In this document: positions 42,339 to 51,617 of the stretch, piece after piece
Numbering within the stretch: position 1 is the stretch's first letter
Layout of the letters: every line of letters begins with the position of its first letter
Source: Bacteroidales bacterium
Lineage (GTDB): Bacteria; Bacteroidota; Bacteroidia; Bacteroidales; UBA932
Assembly (NCBI GenBank): GCA_024402135.1
Contig: JAKSJN010000002.1
Coordinates: forward strand, 62,001-126,000
Length of the DNA: 64,000 bases
Direction: 5' to 3'
Notes under the pieces: model-generated
Told to the model about the DNA's origin: nothing
What the model saw: only the letters and a program-made list of their open reading frames with translations
The model's database searches: none
Translations under genes and position numbers: made by a program

Positions 42339-43510
42339 TATTTTTGAGTATTTGACAATCTGTTCATTATAAGTGCGATAGCGCCGTCACCCGTGACGTT
42401 GCAGGCTGTTCCGAAGCTGTCCATCGCAATATAGAGGGTTATCATCATCGCCTGTTCAGCAGGATCGAATCCGAGCATGCTCTCAAGAACACCCAGAGCC
42501 GCCATGATAGCACCGCCAGGTACTCCTGGAGCGGCCACCATTGTCACACCGAGCATCATGATGAAGCCGAGCATCATAGGGAAATCGAACGAGTGGCCGG
42601 TCATGATCATCAGGGCAATCGCACAGGAAGTGATCTTGAGCGTACTGCCGGACAGATGGATTGTTGCACAGAGAGGTACTACGAAACCGGCGATGCGCTC
42701 GTCAACCCCATTGGCAACAGTCTGACGGAGCGTCACCGGGATTGTCGCAGCTGATGACGAAGTTCCAAGTGCCGTGAAATAGGCAGGGAGCATACGGGAC
42801 AGCGACCTGAATGGATTCCGTCCGGCAATAAGTCCTGCGATGCAATACTGGAGGACAAGAAGGACAAGGGTCATGCTGAAGATAATCACTATGACCTTCA
42901 TGAAAGCAAGCAACACGGTTCCGACCTTGCCTACAGCAGCCATGTCAAGGAAGAGTCCGAAGATATAGATTGGCAGAAGAGGAAGGATGACAGATGAAAT
43001 GGTACTTTCCACTATAACCCTGAACTCTCCGAATGCCTTCCTTATCGCTTTTGCATCGAAAGCCGCGATTCCCAGTCCAACCATGAACGAAAGGACAAGA
43101 GAAGTCATTACCTCCATGAGAGGTGGGATCTGGATAGAGAAAAAGGCAGGGAACGACACCCCCGTATCCTCGAGCGCAGTCATGGCTGTGCCGGTCAGGA
43201 TCTTTGGGAACCATGCAGCACTGAAGAGATATGCAAAGGAACCGGAGAGAACGGTAAATCCATATGCAAGTGCCGCAGTCGCTACCAGCATTCGTCCAGC
43301 CTGTCGGCCGATGTCCGAGATGGCTGGCACGACCATTCCGATAATGATCAGTGGGATGATAAACTTCAGCAACTGGTCGAAGATGCCGTTGAAGGTGTTC
43401 AGCGTGCGTACCAGCCAGCCTGGAGCTGCCAGACCGACCAGGACGCCGAGAATGATCGCTATGACGACCTTGACCAGAAGTGGAATTTTGCTGTAACTTG
43501 GAATCTTCAT
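42338..43510 (-). CDS. Dicarboxylate/amino-acid:cation symporter (DAACS)
   Basis: 390 residues with about eight transmembrane helices plus re-entrant loops. Family marks: the serine-rich loop ALGTSSSAATIPVTLR (~248-263), GFVVPLCATIHLSGSTLKI (~277-295) and DSFGTACNVTGDGAIALI (~362-379). It imports glutamate, aspartate, serine or C4-dicarboxylates with Na+ or H+. Located in a run with peptide transporter and peptidase genes, so amino-acid uptake is the likely role. Stop overlaps the cyclophilin start. Confidence 0.9.
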   Translation of the reverse strand: MKIPSYSKIPLLVKVVIAIILGVLVGLAAPGWLVRTLNTFNGIFDQLLKFIIPLIIIGMVVPAISDIGRQAGRMLVATAALAYGFTVLSGSFAYLFSAAWFPKILTGTAMTALEDTGVSFPAFFSIQIPPLMEVMTSLVLSFMVGLGIAAFDAKAIRKAFGEFRVIVESTISSVILPLLPIYIFGLFLDMAAVGKVGTVLLAFMKVIVIIFSMTLVLLVLQYCIAGLIAGRNPFRSLSRMLPAYFTALGTSSSAATIPVTLRQTVANGVDERIAGFVVPLCATIHLSGSTLKITSCAIALMIMTGHSFDFPMMLGFIMMLGVTMVAAPGVPGGAIMAALGVLESMLGFDPAEQAMMITLYIAMDSFGTACNVTGDGAIALIMNRLSNTQK

Positions 43511-43551
43511 TTCATGAGTACAGCCCCGGCATGGCAGTCGAGGCTGATAAT

Positions 43552-45096
43552 TTAGTCTATTGGAAGGAATGGGATATGGTTGTCATCCTGGGCGGCACTG
43601 AGTGCAATGATGGCAGTGATTGCCGCATCGATTGTCAGGTCATCCAGGCTGAGTCGCTCCCAGGTATCCATGATGGTGTGGTATGTACGGTTGTACTCTA
43701 TCTCATCCTGAATGAACTGGTAAGCAGGAAGACCGATTCTGGTGAACATCACATGATCGGTACTGCCGGTGCTGCGGAGAGTAAGGTAGTTGAAGCCGAG
43801 AGACTCCACAGGTTCCATCCATGCCTTCCAGAATGGAATAGCCATGTCATTATGCTCGAGATATACTCCGCGGAATCGGCCGCTTCCATTATCCATGTTA
43901 AGGTAGAGGGCGAACTTGTCATAGCCGTTCTTCTTCTTTTGCTTCTCCGAGTCGTAGAGATAGTTGGCAGCATAGCCACGTGAGCCATAGAGTCCCTGTT
44001 CCTCACCGCCCCAGAGTGCAAGGCGGATTGTTCTGCGAGGCTTGATTCCACTCTCCTTGATGATGCGGAGTGCCTCGGTCATGGTGATGCAGCCTGAAGC
44101 ATTGTCAGCTGCACCTGTGCTGCCATGCCAAGAATCGAAGTGAGCTCCGATAAGAACGATCTCATCCTTGAGCTTAGGGTCAGTGCCTGGGATCTCCGCT
44201 ATGACGTTGTTGATCTGCTGATTGTCAGTGAAGACGTTGCGTATCTCCATTTCCATCTCGACTGTCTCACCCATGCGGGCAAGACGGCACATACGGCCAT
44301 GGTCCTCGATAGGAAGATACATCTGGGTGGTTGGATATGGATCACCTACCTTGTAAGAAACACCGGACGCGCCAGGCACGTTGAATGAGCCGCTGCCCCT
44401 TACGATTGCCATGACACCCTCCTGAGCCAGAAGAGATGGTAGATTGCGGCGGAACATATATGTTTCATAAACTATCACTGAGCTGCTTCTGCCAGATGCT
44501 GGATGTTCCCACTCTACACCTGGACGAGGATCACGGGCAATCTCCTGAAGTTCCTCCTCTGTATAGCGATGTGCCAATGGCTCGTATGAAACCTCGTATT
44601 CCTGGGTCTCAGGAATCAGAGCGATCTTGCCCTGGAGCTTTCCCTTGAACTTCTCATTATACTCAGCCATGTTCTCGGCATCGACAAGCACGCACTCCCC
44701 TTTCACGAGTCCATCTGTGCCTGCTGTCCATCCGAGAGGATTCGCTGTGAATGCGCAATAGTATGGCTTGGTCATGGCAACGTAGGTCTTCTCGTTGTCC
44801 CAACCACCCTTTGCAAAATCAACAGCCTTCTCTACGTGAACATTGGAGAATCCGAGTTCCTTGAGTTTGGTAACCATGAGCTGCTCTGAGCGGAGCTTCT
44901 GCTGCGACGCAGCAAGACGTGAGCCCATAAGGTCAGTCATGTACAATGAGAGTGGCTTGATCTGGGAGTTATCGAAAGCCTCGGTTTTGAGCTTATAGAC
45001 AGCTTCTCCCGGAAGGGCCTGCTGGGCGCCTGCCTGGATTCCGGCAAGAGGAAGGACCAGAGCAGCTGCGCTGAGGCATCTAGCGATTCTTTTCAT
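43552..45096 (-). CDS. M28 family zinc aminopeptidase/carboxypeptidase, exported
   Basis: 514 residues from the ATG at 45096, which begins a signal peptide (MKRIARCLSAAALVLPLAG); a longer frame overlaps the transporter. The N-terminal region includes a PA-type insert (~130-300). The M28 zinc-binding set is complete: GAHFDSWHGSTGAADNASG (~333-351, His and Asp), WGGEEQGLYGSRGY (~375, Glu), NMDNG (Asp) and RTYHTIMDTW (~480, His). It removes terminal residues from peptides in the periplasm. With the POT transporter 16 bp upstream, the products can be imported. Confidence 0.9.
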   Translation of the reverse strand: MKRIARCLSAAALVLPLAGIQAGAQQALPGEAVYKLKTEAFDNSQIKPLSLYMTDLMGSRLAASQQKLRSEQLMVTKLKELGFSNVHVEKAVDFAKGGWDNEKTYVAMTKPYYCAFTANPLGWTAGTDGLVKGECVLVDAENMAEYNEKFKGKLQGKIALIPETQEYEVSYEPLAHRYTEEELQEIARDPRPGVEWEHPASGRSSSVIVYETYMFRRNLPSLLAQEGVMAIVRGSGSFNVPGASGVSYKVGDPYPTTQMYLPIEDHGRMCRLARMGETVEMEMEIRNVFTDNQQINNVIAEIPGTDPKLKDEIVLIGAHFDSWHGSTGAADNASGCITMTEALRIIKESGIKPRRTIRLALWGGEEQGLYGSRGYAANYLYDSEKQKKKNGYDKFALYLNMDNGSGRFRGVYLEHNDMAIPFWKAWMEPVESLGFNYLTLRSTGSTDHVMFTRIGLPAYQFIQDEIEYNRTYHTIMDTWERLSLDDLTIDAAITAIIALSAAQDDNHIPFLPID

Positions 45097-45112
45097 GATA
45101 TATACGGTTGTT

Positions 45113-46558
45113 TTATTTTGTTCTGGTGATTGCCTTGTCATAGATGAACAGCGCGACAACGGCAGCGAGGCCGATGCCGAAGATGACCATCCACATGTTC
45201 GAAGGGCTGTATGTATCCCAGAGTACCTGGGTGAAGTCTGAAACATTCATGCCTGAAGCGGAAGCCGCCTGCTCGATATAGGCATTGCTGCTGAGTCCGT
45301 CAGGAATGCTGAGTCCGTTATCGGCTACGTATCTGTGAGCAAGCTCGACCTTGTCCGCGATTTTCTGATAGACGCCACCGGAAATGACACCGGCAAGTAT
45401 GTTTCCGATGAAGACAGGAATGAAAGAATAACCCATGTAGAGGGCTTTCTTGTCATGTGGCGCAATGAGTCCGATGTACTCTGTAATCTTCGGTGAGCCT
45501 GCCATCTCTCCTACTGAGAAAACGAAGATGACGGCGATAAGGAAGAACACGTTCCTCGTAAAGAGAGTGAGTGCCATTCCCAAAGCACAGAGAAGGAAAC
45601 CGCCCATCATCGATCTGAGAGGCTTGAACTTCATCACGATCGATGACACGAGCACCTGGAAGATGATGATGTAAAGGGCATCGACATTGGTGATGAACTC
45701 GGCGTCCATCACACCTGGTTCAGGACTGTAGTTGTTGCTGAAGAAAGGAGCGTGCTGTACGAAGAAGTTATAGAGCGATGAAGTGTCAACCCACTGCGAT
45801 ACGAATACCGGGAGCGTGAAGAACAACTGGTTGTACATTGTCCAGAATCCGGCGATGATGAGCAGGAAGATCACGAACTTGAAGTCCTTGAAGATTGTGG
45901 CCATGTTGACGAAGATGGCCTTGAGTGAATCTGCAAGAGGGGTCTTCTCTATTTTTCCATCTTCTCGTCCTGGCTCCTTGTAGAAAAGAAGGAGAATGTA
46001 GTTCAACAGGATGGTGCCGGCCGAGATGTAGAAGATCATCTCCGAACGGTCCTTGAACAGGAGAGCGACCATCGGACCGATGAAGGCTCCGATATTGACT
46101 ATCATGTAGAACACACCGAAACCGATGGACGAGTTGCTGTCGTTCGTCGTCTTTGCTACAGTTGCAGAAACGATAGGCTTGAAGAGAGCTGCGCCGAGGG
46201 CCAGATAGATGTACATCAGGAAGACACCTGTGAAGCTGTGGAATTGCGGCAGCAGCACGAAAGCCGACGCATAGACAGCGAAGGCAACAGCAAGAACCTT
46301 CTTGTAGCCGAAGCGGTCGGCAATTGCTCCGGTCACGACCGGAAGGAAGTACAGGATACCAGTACCGACGCCCATGATGGTTCCTTTCTGGGCCTGGGTG
46401 AATTCAAGACCGCCCAGATCGGATGAACTGGTCAGATAGTTTGCAAAGAGCATGAAGAAGCCGTACCAGGCCCAACGCTCAAGTAGTTCAATGAAATTGG
46501 CGACCCAGAATGTTCGTGGAAACTGGCCGATCTTAGATCGAGAGGACTGCGAGGACAT
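45113..46558 (-). CDS. POT/PTR-family peptide transporter (MFS)
   Basis: 481 residues with 12 or more transmembrane helices. The N-terminal helix shows [17 protein letters not shown] (~20-36), where the ExxER-type motif couples protons. The POT signature [17 protein letters not shown] (~147-163) is also present. It imports di- and tripeptides with H+. Its start overlaps the end of pfkA by 26 nt in another frame; no better downstream start exists before the conserved helix, so the overlap is real. The M28 peptidase follows. Confidence 0.88.
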   Translation of the reverse strand: MSSQSSRSKIGQFPRTFWVANFIELLERWAWYGFFMLFANYLTSSSDLGGLEFTQAQKGTIMGVGTGILYFLPVVTGAIADRFGYKKVLAVAFAVYASAFVLLPQFHSFTGVFLMYIYLALGAALFKPIVSATVAKTTNDSNSSIGFGVFYMIVNIGAFIGPMVALLFKDRSEMIFYISAGTILLNYILLLFYKEPGREDGKIEKTPLADSLKAIFVNMATIFKDFKFVIFLLIIAGFWTMYNQLFFTLPVFVSQWVDTSSLYNFFVQHAPFFSNNYSPEPGVMDAEFITNVDALYIIIFQVLVSSIVMKFKPLRSMMGGFLLCALGMALTLFTRNVFFLIAVIFVFSVGEMAGSPKITEYIGLIAPHDKKALYMGYSFIPVFIGNILAGVISGGVYQKIADKVELAHRYVADNGLSIPDGLSSNAYIEQAASASGMNVSDFTQVLWDTYSPSNMWMVIFGIGLAAVVALFIYDKAITRTK

Positions 46559-47519
46559 CTATAAGTTCTTTTGCTACAGGTTTTGCGTACTTGATTGCTC
46601 TGCTGAACGGGATATACACAATTTCATCCCTTGATATACCGACCATGACATTGCGCTGTCCTTCCTTGAGGGCAGTGATGCTGGCGGCACCCATTCTGGA
46701 TGCGATGATACGGTCGAAAGCGCTTGGCTTGCCGCCACGCTGGAGATGGCCGAGAATGGTTACGCGGACATCATATTGTGGATACTCCTTGCGTACACGC
46801 TCGGCATAATACATTGCTCCGCCATTGCCGACCTTCGGGCTTTCGGAAACAAGGACGATGCTGGAGTTCTTGCTCTTGCGGATACCGCGGCCGATGAAAT
46901 TGGCAAGCTGGTCGATGTTGGACATATCCTCTGGGATGATTGCTGCCTCGGCACCGGAAGCGATAGCGCTGTTCTGGGTCAGGAAACCTGCATCACGTCC
47001 CATAACCTCGACAAAGAAGATACGGTCATGTGAGGTCGCGGTATCGCGGATCTTGTCGACACATTCCACGATCGTGTTGAGGGCCGTATCGTATCCGATG
47101 GTATAGTCAGTGCCGTATAGGTCATTGTCGATTGTTCCCGGCAGGCCGATACAAGGAATGTCATACTCCTGAGCGAGAATCTGAGCGCCAGCGAGAGAGC
47201 CGTTGCCTCCGATCACGATAAGAGCGTCAATTCCATGCTTCTTGATATTCTCGTAAGCCTTTGCTCTACCCTCTTCGGTCATGAACTCCTTTGAACGGGC
47301 TGTCTTGAGAATGGTTCCACCGCGCTGGATTGTATTGCTGACGCTTGCGCTCGTGAATTCGATGATATCGTCATTGATGAGGCCTTCATATCCACGGTAG
47401 ATGCCCATGACCTTCCAGCCTTCATATATTGCTGCTCGTGTCACCGCACGGATCGCAGCGTTCATTCCAGGTGCATCACCTCCTGAGGTGAGAACGCCGA
47501 TAGTACTGATCTTTGCCAT
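46533..47519 (-). CDS. pfkA: ATP-dependent 6-phosphofructokinase
   Basis: 328 residues, normal for bacterial PfkA. It phosphorylates fructose 6-phosphate to fructose 1,6-bisphosphate in glycolysis. Motifs: [15 protein letters not shown] (~10-24), the ATP/Mg loop [11 protein letters not shown] (~101-111), [19 protein letters not shown] (~125-143, catalytic Asp) and [11 protein letters not shown]. The TIDND site follows Gly, not Lys, so the donor should be ATP rather than PPi. The loop has Asn where E. coli has Asp103 (GGDGS), a conservative but notable change. A TAAATTTG promoter element lies ~25 nt upstream. It leads the long minus-strand run. Confidence 0.92.
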   Translation of the reverse strand: MAKISTIGVLTSGGDAPGMNAAIRAVTRAAIYEGWKVMGIYRGYEGLINDDIIEFTSASVSNTIQRGGTILKTARSKEFMTEEGRAKAYENIKKHGIDALIVIGGNGSLAGAQILAQEYDIPCIGLPGTIDNDLYGTDYTIGYDTALNTIVECVDKIRDTATSHDRIFFVEVMGRDAGFLTQNSAIASGAEAAIIPEDMSNIDQLANFIGRGIRKSKNSSIVLVSESPKVGNGGAMYYAERVRKEYPQYDVRVTILGHLQRGGKPSAFDRIIASRMGAASITALKEGQRNVMVGISRDEIVYIPFSRAIKYAKPVAKELIDVLAVLSI

Positions 47520-47544
47520 AATTAGTCAAGTTTCGTTAATCCTA

Positions 47545-47552
47545 CAAATTTA
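47545..47552 (-). promoter_or_regulatory. -7 element of the pfkA operon promoter
   Basis: Minus-strand TAAATTTG is a perfect TAnnTTTG, 25 nt before the ATG at 47519. A clear -33 TTTG is not seen; the palindromic repeat at 47568-47616 occupies that side. Confidence 0.45.
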
Positions 47553-47567
47553 ATAAAAGTTTGACTC

Positions 47568-47616
47568 TAAGAAGCTGTTTAGAAATAATCCAACTTCATT
47601 TCTAAACAACTTTTAA
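47568..47616. repeat. Short palindromic repeat, same family as 20476-20642
   Basis: TAAGAAGCTGTTTAGAAAT and its inverted partner ATTTCTAAACAACTTTTAA pair over 16 of 19 positions (11 contiguous), with AATCCAACTTC as the loop. The left arm and loop are nearly identical to the left end of the larger element near 20476. Placed between the garR terminator and the pfkA promoter. Confidence 0.65.
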
Positions 47617-47619
47617 TGG

Positions 47620-47656
47620 AAAAAGCCGCCCATGAATTGTTCAAGGGCGGCTTTAA
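47620..47656 (-). terminator. Intrinsic terminator after garR
   Basis: On the minus strand AAGCCGCCC / GGGCGGCTTTTT form a 9-10 bp GC-rich stem with a 13-nt loop and a T-run, 19 nt after the garR stop. It ends the long minus-strand operon. The plus strand also has T residues, so it can be bidirectional. Confidence 0.8.
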
Positions 47657-47674
47657 AAATAATATAGCGTATGT

Positions 47675-48580
47675 TTATGATCTTCTCTTGACGGTAACGT
47701 TCGCGAGCTTCTCCCAGTACTGGATGATACCGCAATGGTCATCGTTTACATGGCCGTCGCACTTGCATGCCTTGAAGGCCTCGAGAACCATGGTTGAAAG
47801 AGGAATAGGTGCATCACATGCGAGAGCAGCGTCACGGACGTTGAGCATGTCCTTTGTGTGCATCCAGATAGGGCCGCCTGGCTTGAAGTTGCGATCAAGG
47901 ATACGGTCCATCTTTGCATCGAGAACGGTTGAACCCGCAAGACCGCCACGGATTGCCTGATATACCTTCTCAGGATCAGCACCAGCCTTCTCGGCGAATA
48001 CCATAGCCTCACCTACTGCTGCAAGGTGAAGGGCAACCATGATCTGGTTGGCGAGCTTGCAGACGTTACCGCTGCCGATCTCACCTACGAGAGTCACGTC
48101 ACGGCCCATTGCGTGGAATACGTCATCCATGGCATCGAATACTTCCTTCTTTCCACCGACCATGATCGACATGGTTCCGTCGATAGCCTTTGGCTCGCCA
48201 CCGCTTACAGGAGCATCGAGCATCTCGACACCCTTTGCTGCTACCATCTCGCAGAGTTCCTTTGAGACGATTGGTGATACAGAGCTCATGTCGATATATA
48301 CTGAACCTGGCTTGATGCCCTCGAGGATACCGTTCTCGCCTGCTACCACTGCCTTTACGTGCGGCGAGTTAGGGAGCATGGTGATGATGATGTCAGCATC
48401 TGCAGCAAGTGCTGCAGGAGTATCGCGCTTCTCTGCGCCGAGGTCAACGAGTTCCTGTACAGGCTCAGGCTTGATATCGAATACGAGGAGTGAGAAACCA
48501 TTCTTGATGAGGTTCTTTGCCATAGGCTTGCCCATGACGCCGAGACCTACGATTCCAATCTTTTTTGACTTGTTGTCCAT
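47675..48580 (-). CDS. garR: 2-hydroxy-3-oxopropionate (tartronate semialdehyde) reductase
   Basis: 301 residues from the ATG at 48580; the longer frame extends into the preceding gene. It matches E. coli GarR closely in remembered sequence: Rossmann GIVGLGVMGKPMAKNL (~9-24), LPNSPHVKAVV (~69-79), LDAPVSGGEPKAIDGTMS (~121-138), the catalytic Lys175 in GNVCKLANQ, and AIRGGLAGSTVLDAK. It reduces tartronate semialdehyde to D-glycerate with NAD(P)H in glycolate, galactarate and glucarate catabolism. Here it is the last gene of a set with a GntP permease and a two-subunit kinase, so it may work on a related C3/C4 aldehyde acid. Confidence 0.88.
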   Translation of the reverse strand: MDNKSKKIGIVGLGVMGKPMAKNLIKNGFSLLVFDIKPEPVQELVDLGAEKRDTPAALAADADIIITMLPNSPHVKAVVAGENGILEGIKPGSVYIDMSSVSPIVSKELCEMVAAKGVEMLDAPVSGGEPKAIDGTMSIMVGGKKEVFDAMDDVFHAMGRDVTLVGEIGSGNVCKLANQIMVALHLAAVGEAMVFAEKAGADPEKVYQAIRGGLAGSTVLDAKMDRILDRNFKPGGPIWMHTKDMLNVRDAALACDAPIPLSTMVLEAFKACKCDGHVNDDHCGIIQYWEKLANVTVKRRS

Positions 48581-48596
48581 TTTATTTTCTATGTTA

Positions 48597-49595
48597 TTAT
48601 TTGCTGTAAAGGGTAACTTCCTTCTTGAGCTGGTTTGCACTGAGGATGTAGTCTGTTCCATCGAAGTTGAAGACCTGGGTCTGGGTTGGACCGCATTCCT
48701 CTTCAAGAATTACCTTCTCTACGATGCCTTCAGCAACGTTCTTGGGGCTGTACTTCACGAGAGTGAGAGGACCACGGCGGTTTCCGACAACGAAGATAGG
48801 CTCTCCGTTGAAAATGCCGCAGCTGAGACCATGACCGAAGGAAAGTTCATCAGTGAACTTGAGCTCCCATGCATCGCCATTGCGCTTGTAGAGGTTGAGC
48901 ATGTGGCCATGGAATGGCTCGATTGCAACGAGTTCCTCTACACCGTCGCCATCCATGTCGAGGAGACCGAACTCGCTGACCTCCTTGTCGAAGATCTGGA
49001 CAGGCTTGCAACCGTCATTCATGTCGAAATAGAAGATTCCCTGCTCACCTGATACGAAGATCATGTCCTCGCCGTTAACCTTGGCCTTGAGCATGCCGTG
49101 GTTGCGTCCGAGGGTGAAGATTACCTTTGGCTCCTCTGCAAGGCCATTCTCGTCAACGCGTGCAACGAGCACCTCGCCCTGCTTGCTCCAGTCAGCCGGA
49201 TCAGCCTTGTACTTGCTGCAAGATGCTGCGAAGAGATAGCATACACCATCCTTCTCGATAACGTCGCAACGATGAGCGAAAGGCAGTTCGATCACCTTTT
49301 CGGTCTTCCATGCGCCATCAATCTTCGCATGTCTGTAGATACCTGCCTCGAAGCCGATGAATCCTGGGAAGAGTCCCTGTACTGAATAATACTGATCCTT
49401 GATGCCAGGTACAGGCACGAAACTCATGACACCGCCAGGACAGTCAGCGACAAGCTCCGATGTGCCGGCAGCAAGGTCATGAAGATAGACTGCCGGTGTG
49501 GTCTCGGAACCACCAGCAACGAAGGTCTTGCCACAGGCAGCGAACTCGTTGGCGGTATAGACAGTCTCGATATTAAGAATTGTTTTCTTTTGCAT
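48597..49595 (-). CDS. Cytosolic beta-propeller protein of unknown function
   Basis: 332 residues and no signal peptide, unlike most propellers in this phylum. The sequence is a run of ~45-residue beta repeats. An FG-GAP/VCBS-like segment FGLLDMDGDGVEELVAIE (~187-204) could bind Ca2+. His residues recur at similar places: ELPFAHRCDVI, TLGRNHGMLKAK, EPFHGHMLNLY, ELSFGHGLSCGI. If these point to the central tunnel they would make a metal site, as in propeller lactonases, isomerases or lyases. It is the fifth gene of the rpiB-dhaK-dhaL-gntP-propeller-garR set, so an enzyme acting on the imported compound is likely. No named family recognised. Confidence 0.6.
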   Translation of the reverse strand: MQKKTILNIETVYTANEFAACGKTFVAGGSETTPAVYLHDLAAGTSELVADCPGGVMSFVPVPGIKDQYYSVQGLFPGFIGFEAGIYRHAKIDGAWKTEKVIELPFAHRCDVIEKDGVCYLFAASCSKYKADPADWSKQGEVLVARVDENGLAEEPKVIFTLGRNHGMLKAKVNGEDMIFVSGEQGIFYFDMNDGCKPVQIFDKEVSEFGLLDMDGDGVEELVAIEPFHGHMLNLYKRNGDAWELKFTDELSFGHGLSCGIFNGEPIFVVGNRRGPLTLVKYSPKNVAEGIVEKVILEEECGPTQTQVFNFDGTDYILSANQLKKEVTLYSK

Positions 49596-49608
49596 TTCTA
49601 TGTTTCTA

Positions 49609-50943
49609 TTAACAGAATACAGTGTAAACGAACCAAACTGTGATCATCGAAGTTAGACCGCAGATAAGGGTTCCAAGAGTATGGAGCTTGTAGCCGGTCT
49701 TGATGGTCATGTCGGACATCTGGGTCTCAACCCAGAAGAAACTGTCATTGACATGGGACACTACCATTGCACCGGAACACAGAGCCGACACGGCCAGAGC
49801 CTTCTCCATAGGAGATACGAAGCCAAGCACATCCATCATCGGCGAGATGATCGCCGCGGTTGTGATGATGGCGACGGTGGAAGAGCCCTGGGCGGTCTTG
49901 AGGGATGCTGCAATGATGAATGGCAGCCAGATGCCAAGATTGAAGTCCTTGAGGGCGTCACCGAGCACGTTGGCGATACCGGCATCGCGGAGAATCATTC
50001 CGAAAGCACCACCTGCAGCAGTGATCATGATGATCTTGGCTGCCTCGCCGAGAGCCTTGCCTACCCATCCGGTAGTCGAAAGCATCTCTGTGTCGAATTT
50101 CTTTGGAAGAGTGAACGCGATGAACATTCCGAGGAGGAGTGCGACAACAGGTTCACCGATGAATCCGATCACTGTTGCAAAGGCTCCGTCACCGAACGGT
50201 GCTGTAGGGAAAGCCGAAACCGACTTGAGCACGATCAGCACGAGAGGAACGATGACAGGGATGAATGACTTGGCTGCCGATGGAGCGGAAGCCATCTTTG
50301 CATTGATGGCAGCCTCATCTTCCTGTGGATTAGGATCGATGTGGATTCGTGAAGCCCAGCGGGTCACGAAAAGCCAAGCCACGAGGATTGCCGGGATGCT
50401 GGCCATCACGCCGGTAAGGATCACAAGACCGAGGTCTGCGCCCATCTCACCCGCGGCTGCAATAGGGCCTGGGGTAGGAGGAACGAGACAGTGGGTCAGG
50501 GTCAGACCGATACCGAGCGCACAGGCAGTGCTGGCAAGGGACAGTCCGGCCTTCTTGGTCAGTGCCCTGTTCAGCGGGGTGAGGATAACGAATCCGGAGT
50601 CAGCATAGACAGGAATCGAGATGAAGTAGCCGAGAATGAGCATGGCAAAAGGCACATGCTTCTCGCCTGTTACGCGAAGAAGGCTTCTTGCCATGACGTA
50701 AGCACCGCCAGATTCTTCCAGGAAGGCTCCGATGATACATCCGATGACGATGACGATTCCGACAGAACCTACGGTGTTGCCGAAGCCGTTGTTGACTGAC
50801 TTGATGATGGCATCAAGCTTCACTCCTGAGCAGAGACCGAACGCGATAGCCGCGATGATCAGTGCCAGGAATGGATGCAGCTTGAGTTTCGTCGTTGATA
50901 CGACGATGAAAGCGATCGCAAGGAGTAGCAGTATGATCAGCAT
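49609..50943 (-). CDS. gntP: GntP-family gluconate/sugar-acid:H+ symporter
   Basis: 444 residues with 12-14 transmembrane segments, the family's usual length (~440). Marks include LLLLAIAFIVVSTTKLKLHPFLALI at the start (~4-28), GCIIGAFLEESGGAYVMARSLL (~68-89), THCLVPPTPGPIAAAGEMGADLG (~150-172) and KTAQGSSTVAIITTAAIISPM (~353-373). Members import gluconate, glycerate, threonate and related acids. Its place between kinase subunits and propeller/GarR points to a small sugar acid or hydroxy acid as substrate. Spacing to neighbours is 13-18 bp. Confidence 0.9.
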   Translation of the reverse strand: MLIILLLLAIAFIVVSTTKLKLHPFLALIIAAIAFGLCSGVKLDAIIKSVNNGFGNTVGSVGIVIVIGCIIGAFLEESGGAYVMARSLLRVTGEKHVPFAMLILGYFISIPVYADSGFVILTPLNRALTKKAGLSLASTACALGIGLTLTHCLVPPTPGPIAAAGEMGADLGLVILTGVMASIPAILVAWLFVTRWASRIHIDPNPQEDEAAINAKMASAPSAAKSFIPVIVPLVLIVLKSVSAFPTAPFGDGAFATVIGFIGEPVVALLLGMFIAFTLPKKFDTEMLSTTGWVGKALGEAAKIIMITAAGGAFGMILRDAGIANVLGDALKDFNLGIWLPFIIAASLKTAQGSSTVAIITTAAIISPMMDVLGFVSPMEKALAVSALCSGAMVVSHVNDSFFWVETQMSDMTIKTGYKLHTLGTLICGLTSMITVWFVYTVFC

Positions 50944-50961
50944 GACAGCTTGCGATTAGGT

Positions 50962-51606
50962 TTATGCTCCGATGAGTGTCTTGGCAGTCTTTGCCATGGT
51001 GCAGAGGATGAGGCAGCATGAAGCTGAACCGGCATCCATTACACCACGAGACCTCTCGCCGAGACGGCTTGAACGTCCGAGCTTTGCAACCATGTCGATG
51101 GTGCTGTCACGACCTGCTTCAGCAGCAGCACAGAGATCATCGAGGCACTCCTCGAATGACTTGCCGGCAGCAACAGACTTCTCGAATGTCTCGACTGAAG
51201 GGATAAGTACATCCATGAGAGTCTTGTCGCCTACCTGGGCAGGAGAGATTGCACGGATACCAGCGAGAGCTGCCTGAAGGCCTTCGAGGTACTCCTCCTT
51301 GCCAATTTCCTCCTTAGGCTCGATAGCCTTGGCGAAAGATGTGAAGAGCTTTCCGTAGAGCGGGCCCATAGAGCCGCCGATCTTGACCATGAGGATGCGG
51401 CCAAGGGTCTTGATGCTGTAAGCGAGGTTTCCTGGTTCCTTGTCGAGGGCTTCGCGGCAAAGGGTGAATCCCTTGTTCATGTTGATGCCGTGGTCGCCGT
51501 CACCGATAGCGCCATCAATGTCGCTGAGGTACTGCTTGTTCTCCTGGATTGCAAGGATAAGATTATCTACGATGACGCTGCCTGCGTCCTGTGTGAACTT
51601 TTTCAT
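50962..51606 (-). CDS. dhaL: Dihydroxyacetone-kinase-type L subunit (DhaL)
   Basis: 214 residues. ADP/ATP-binding subunit with the Mg-coordinating motif DIDGAIGDGDHGINMNKG (~29-46), the IGGSMGPLYGKLF loop (~76) and the C-terminal RSSRLGERSRGVMDAGSASC (~180-199). It transfers phosphate to the substrate held by DhaK. No DhaM (PTS-type) gene lies in the operon, so ATP rather than PEP is probably the donor, as in the ketotetrose kinases. Separated from dhaK by 11 bp. Confidence 0.9.
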   Translation of the reverse strand: MKKFTQDAGSVIVDNLILAIQENKQYLSDIDGAIGDGDHGINMNKGFTLCREALDKEPGNLAYSIKTLGRILMVKIGGSMGPLYGKLFTSFAKAIEPKEEIGKEEYLEGLQAALAGIRAISPAQVGDKTLMDVLIPSVETFEKSVAAGKSFEECLDDLCAAAEAGRDSTIDMVAKLGRSSRLGERSRGVMDAGSASCCLILCTMAKTAKTLIGA

Positions 51607-51617
51607 CTTTACGGGAA

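Noticed and set aside
48039-49052. Plus-strand frame of 337 codons opposite garR and the propeller gene
   Set aside because: Low-complexity Ser/Thr-rich product, antisense to two well-supported genes, no start context.
49700-50608. Plus-strand frame of 302 codons opposite gntP
   Set aside because: Shadow of the permease gene; no family and no neighbour relation.
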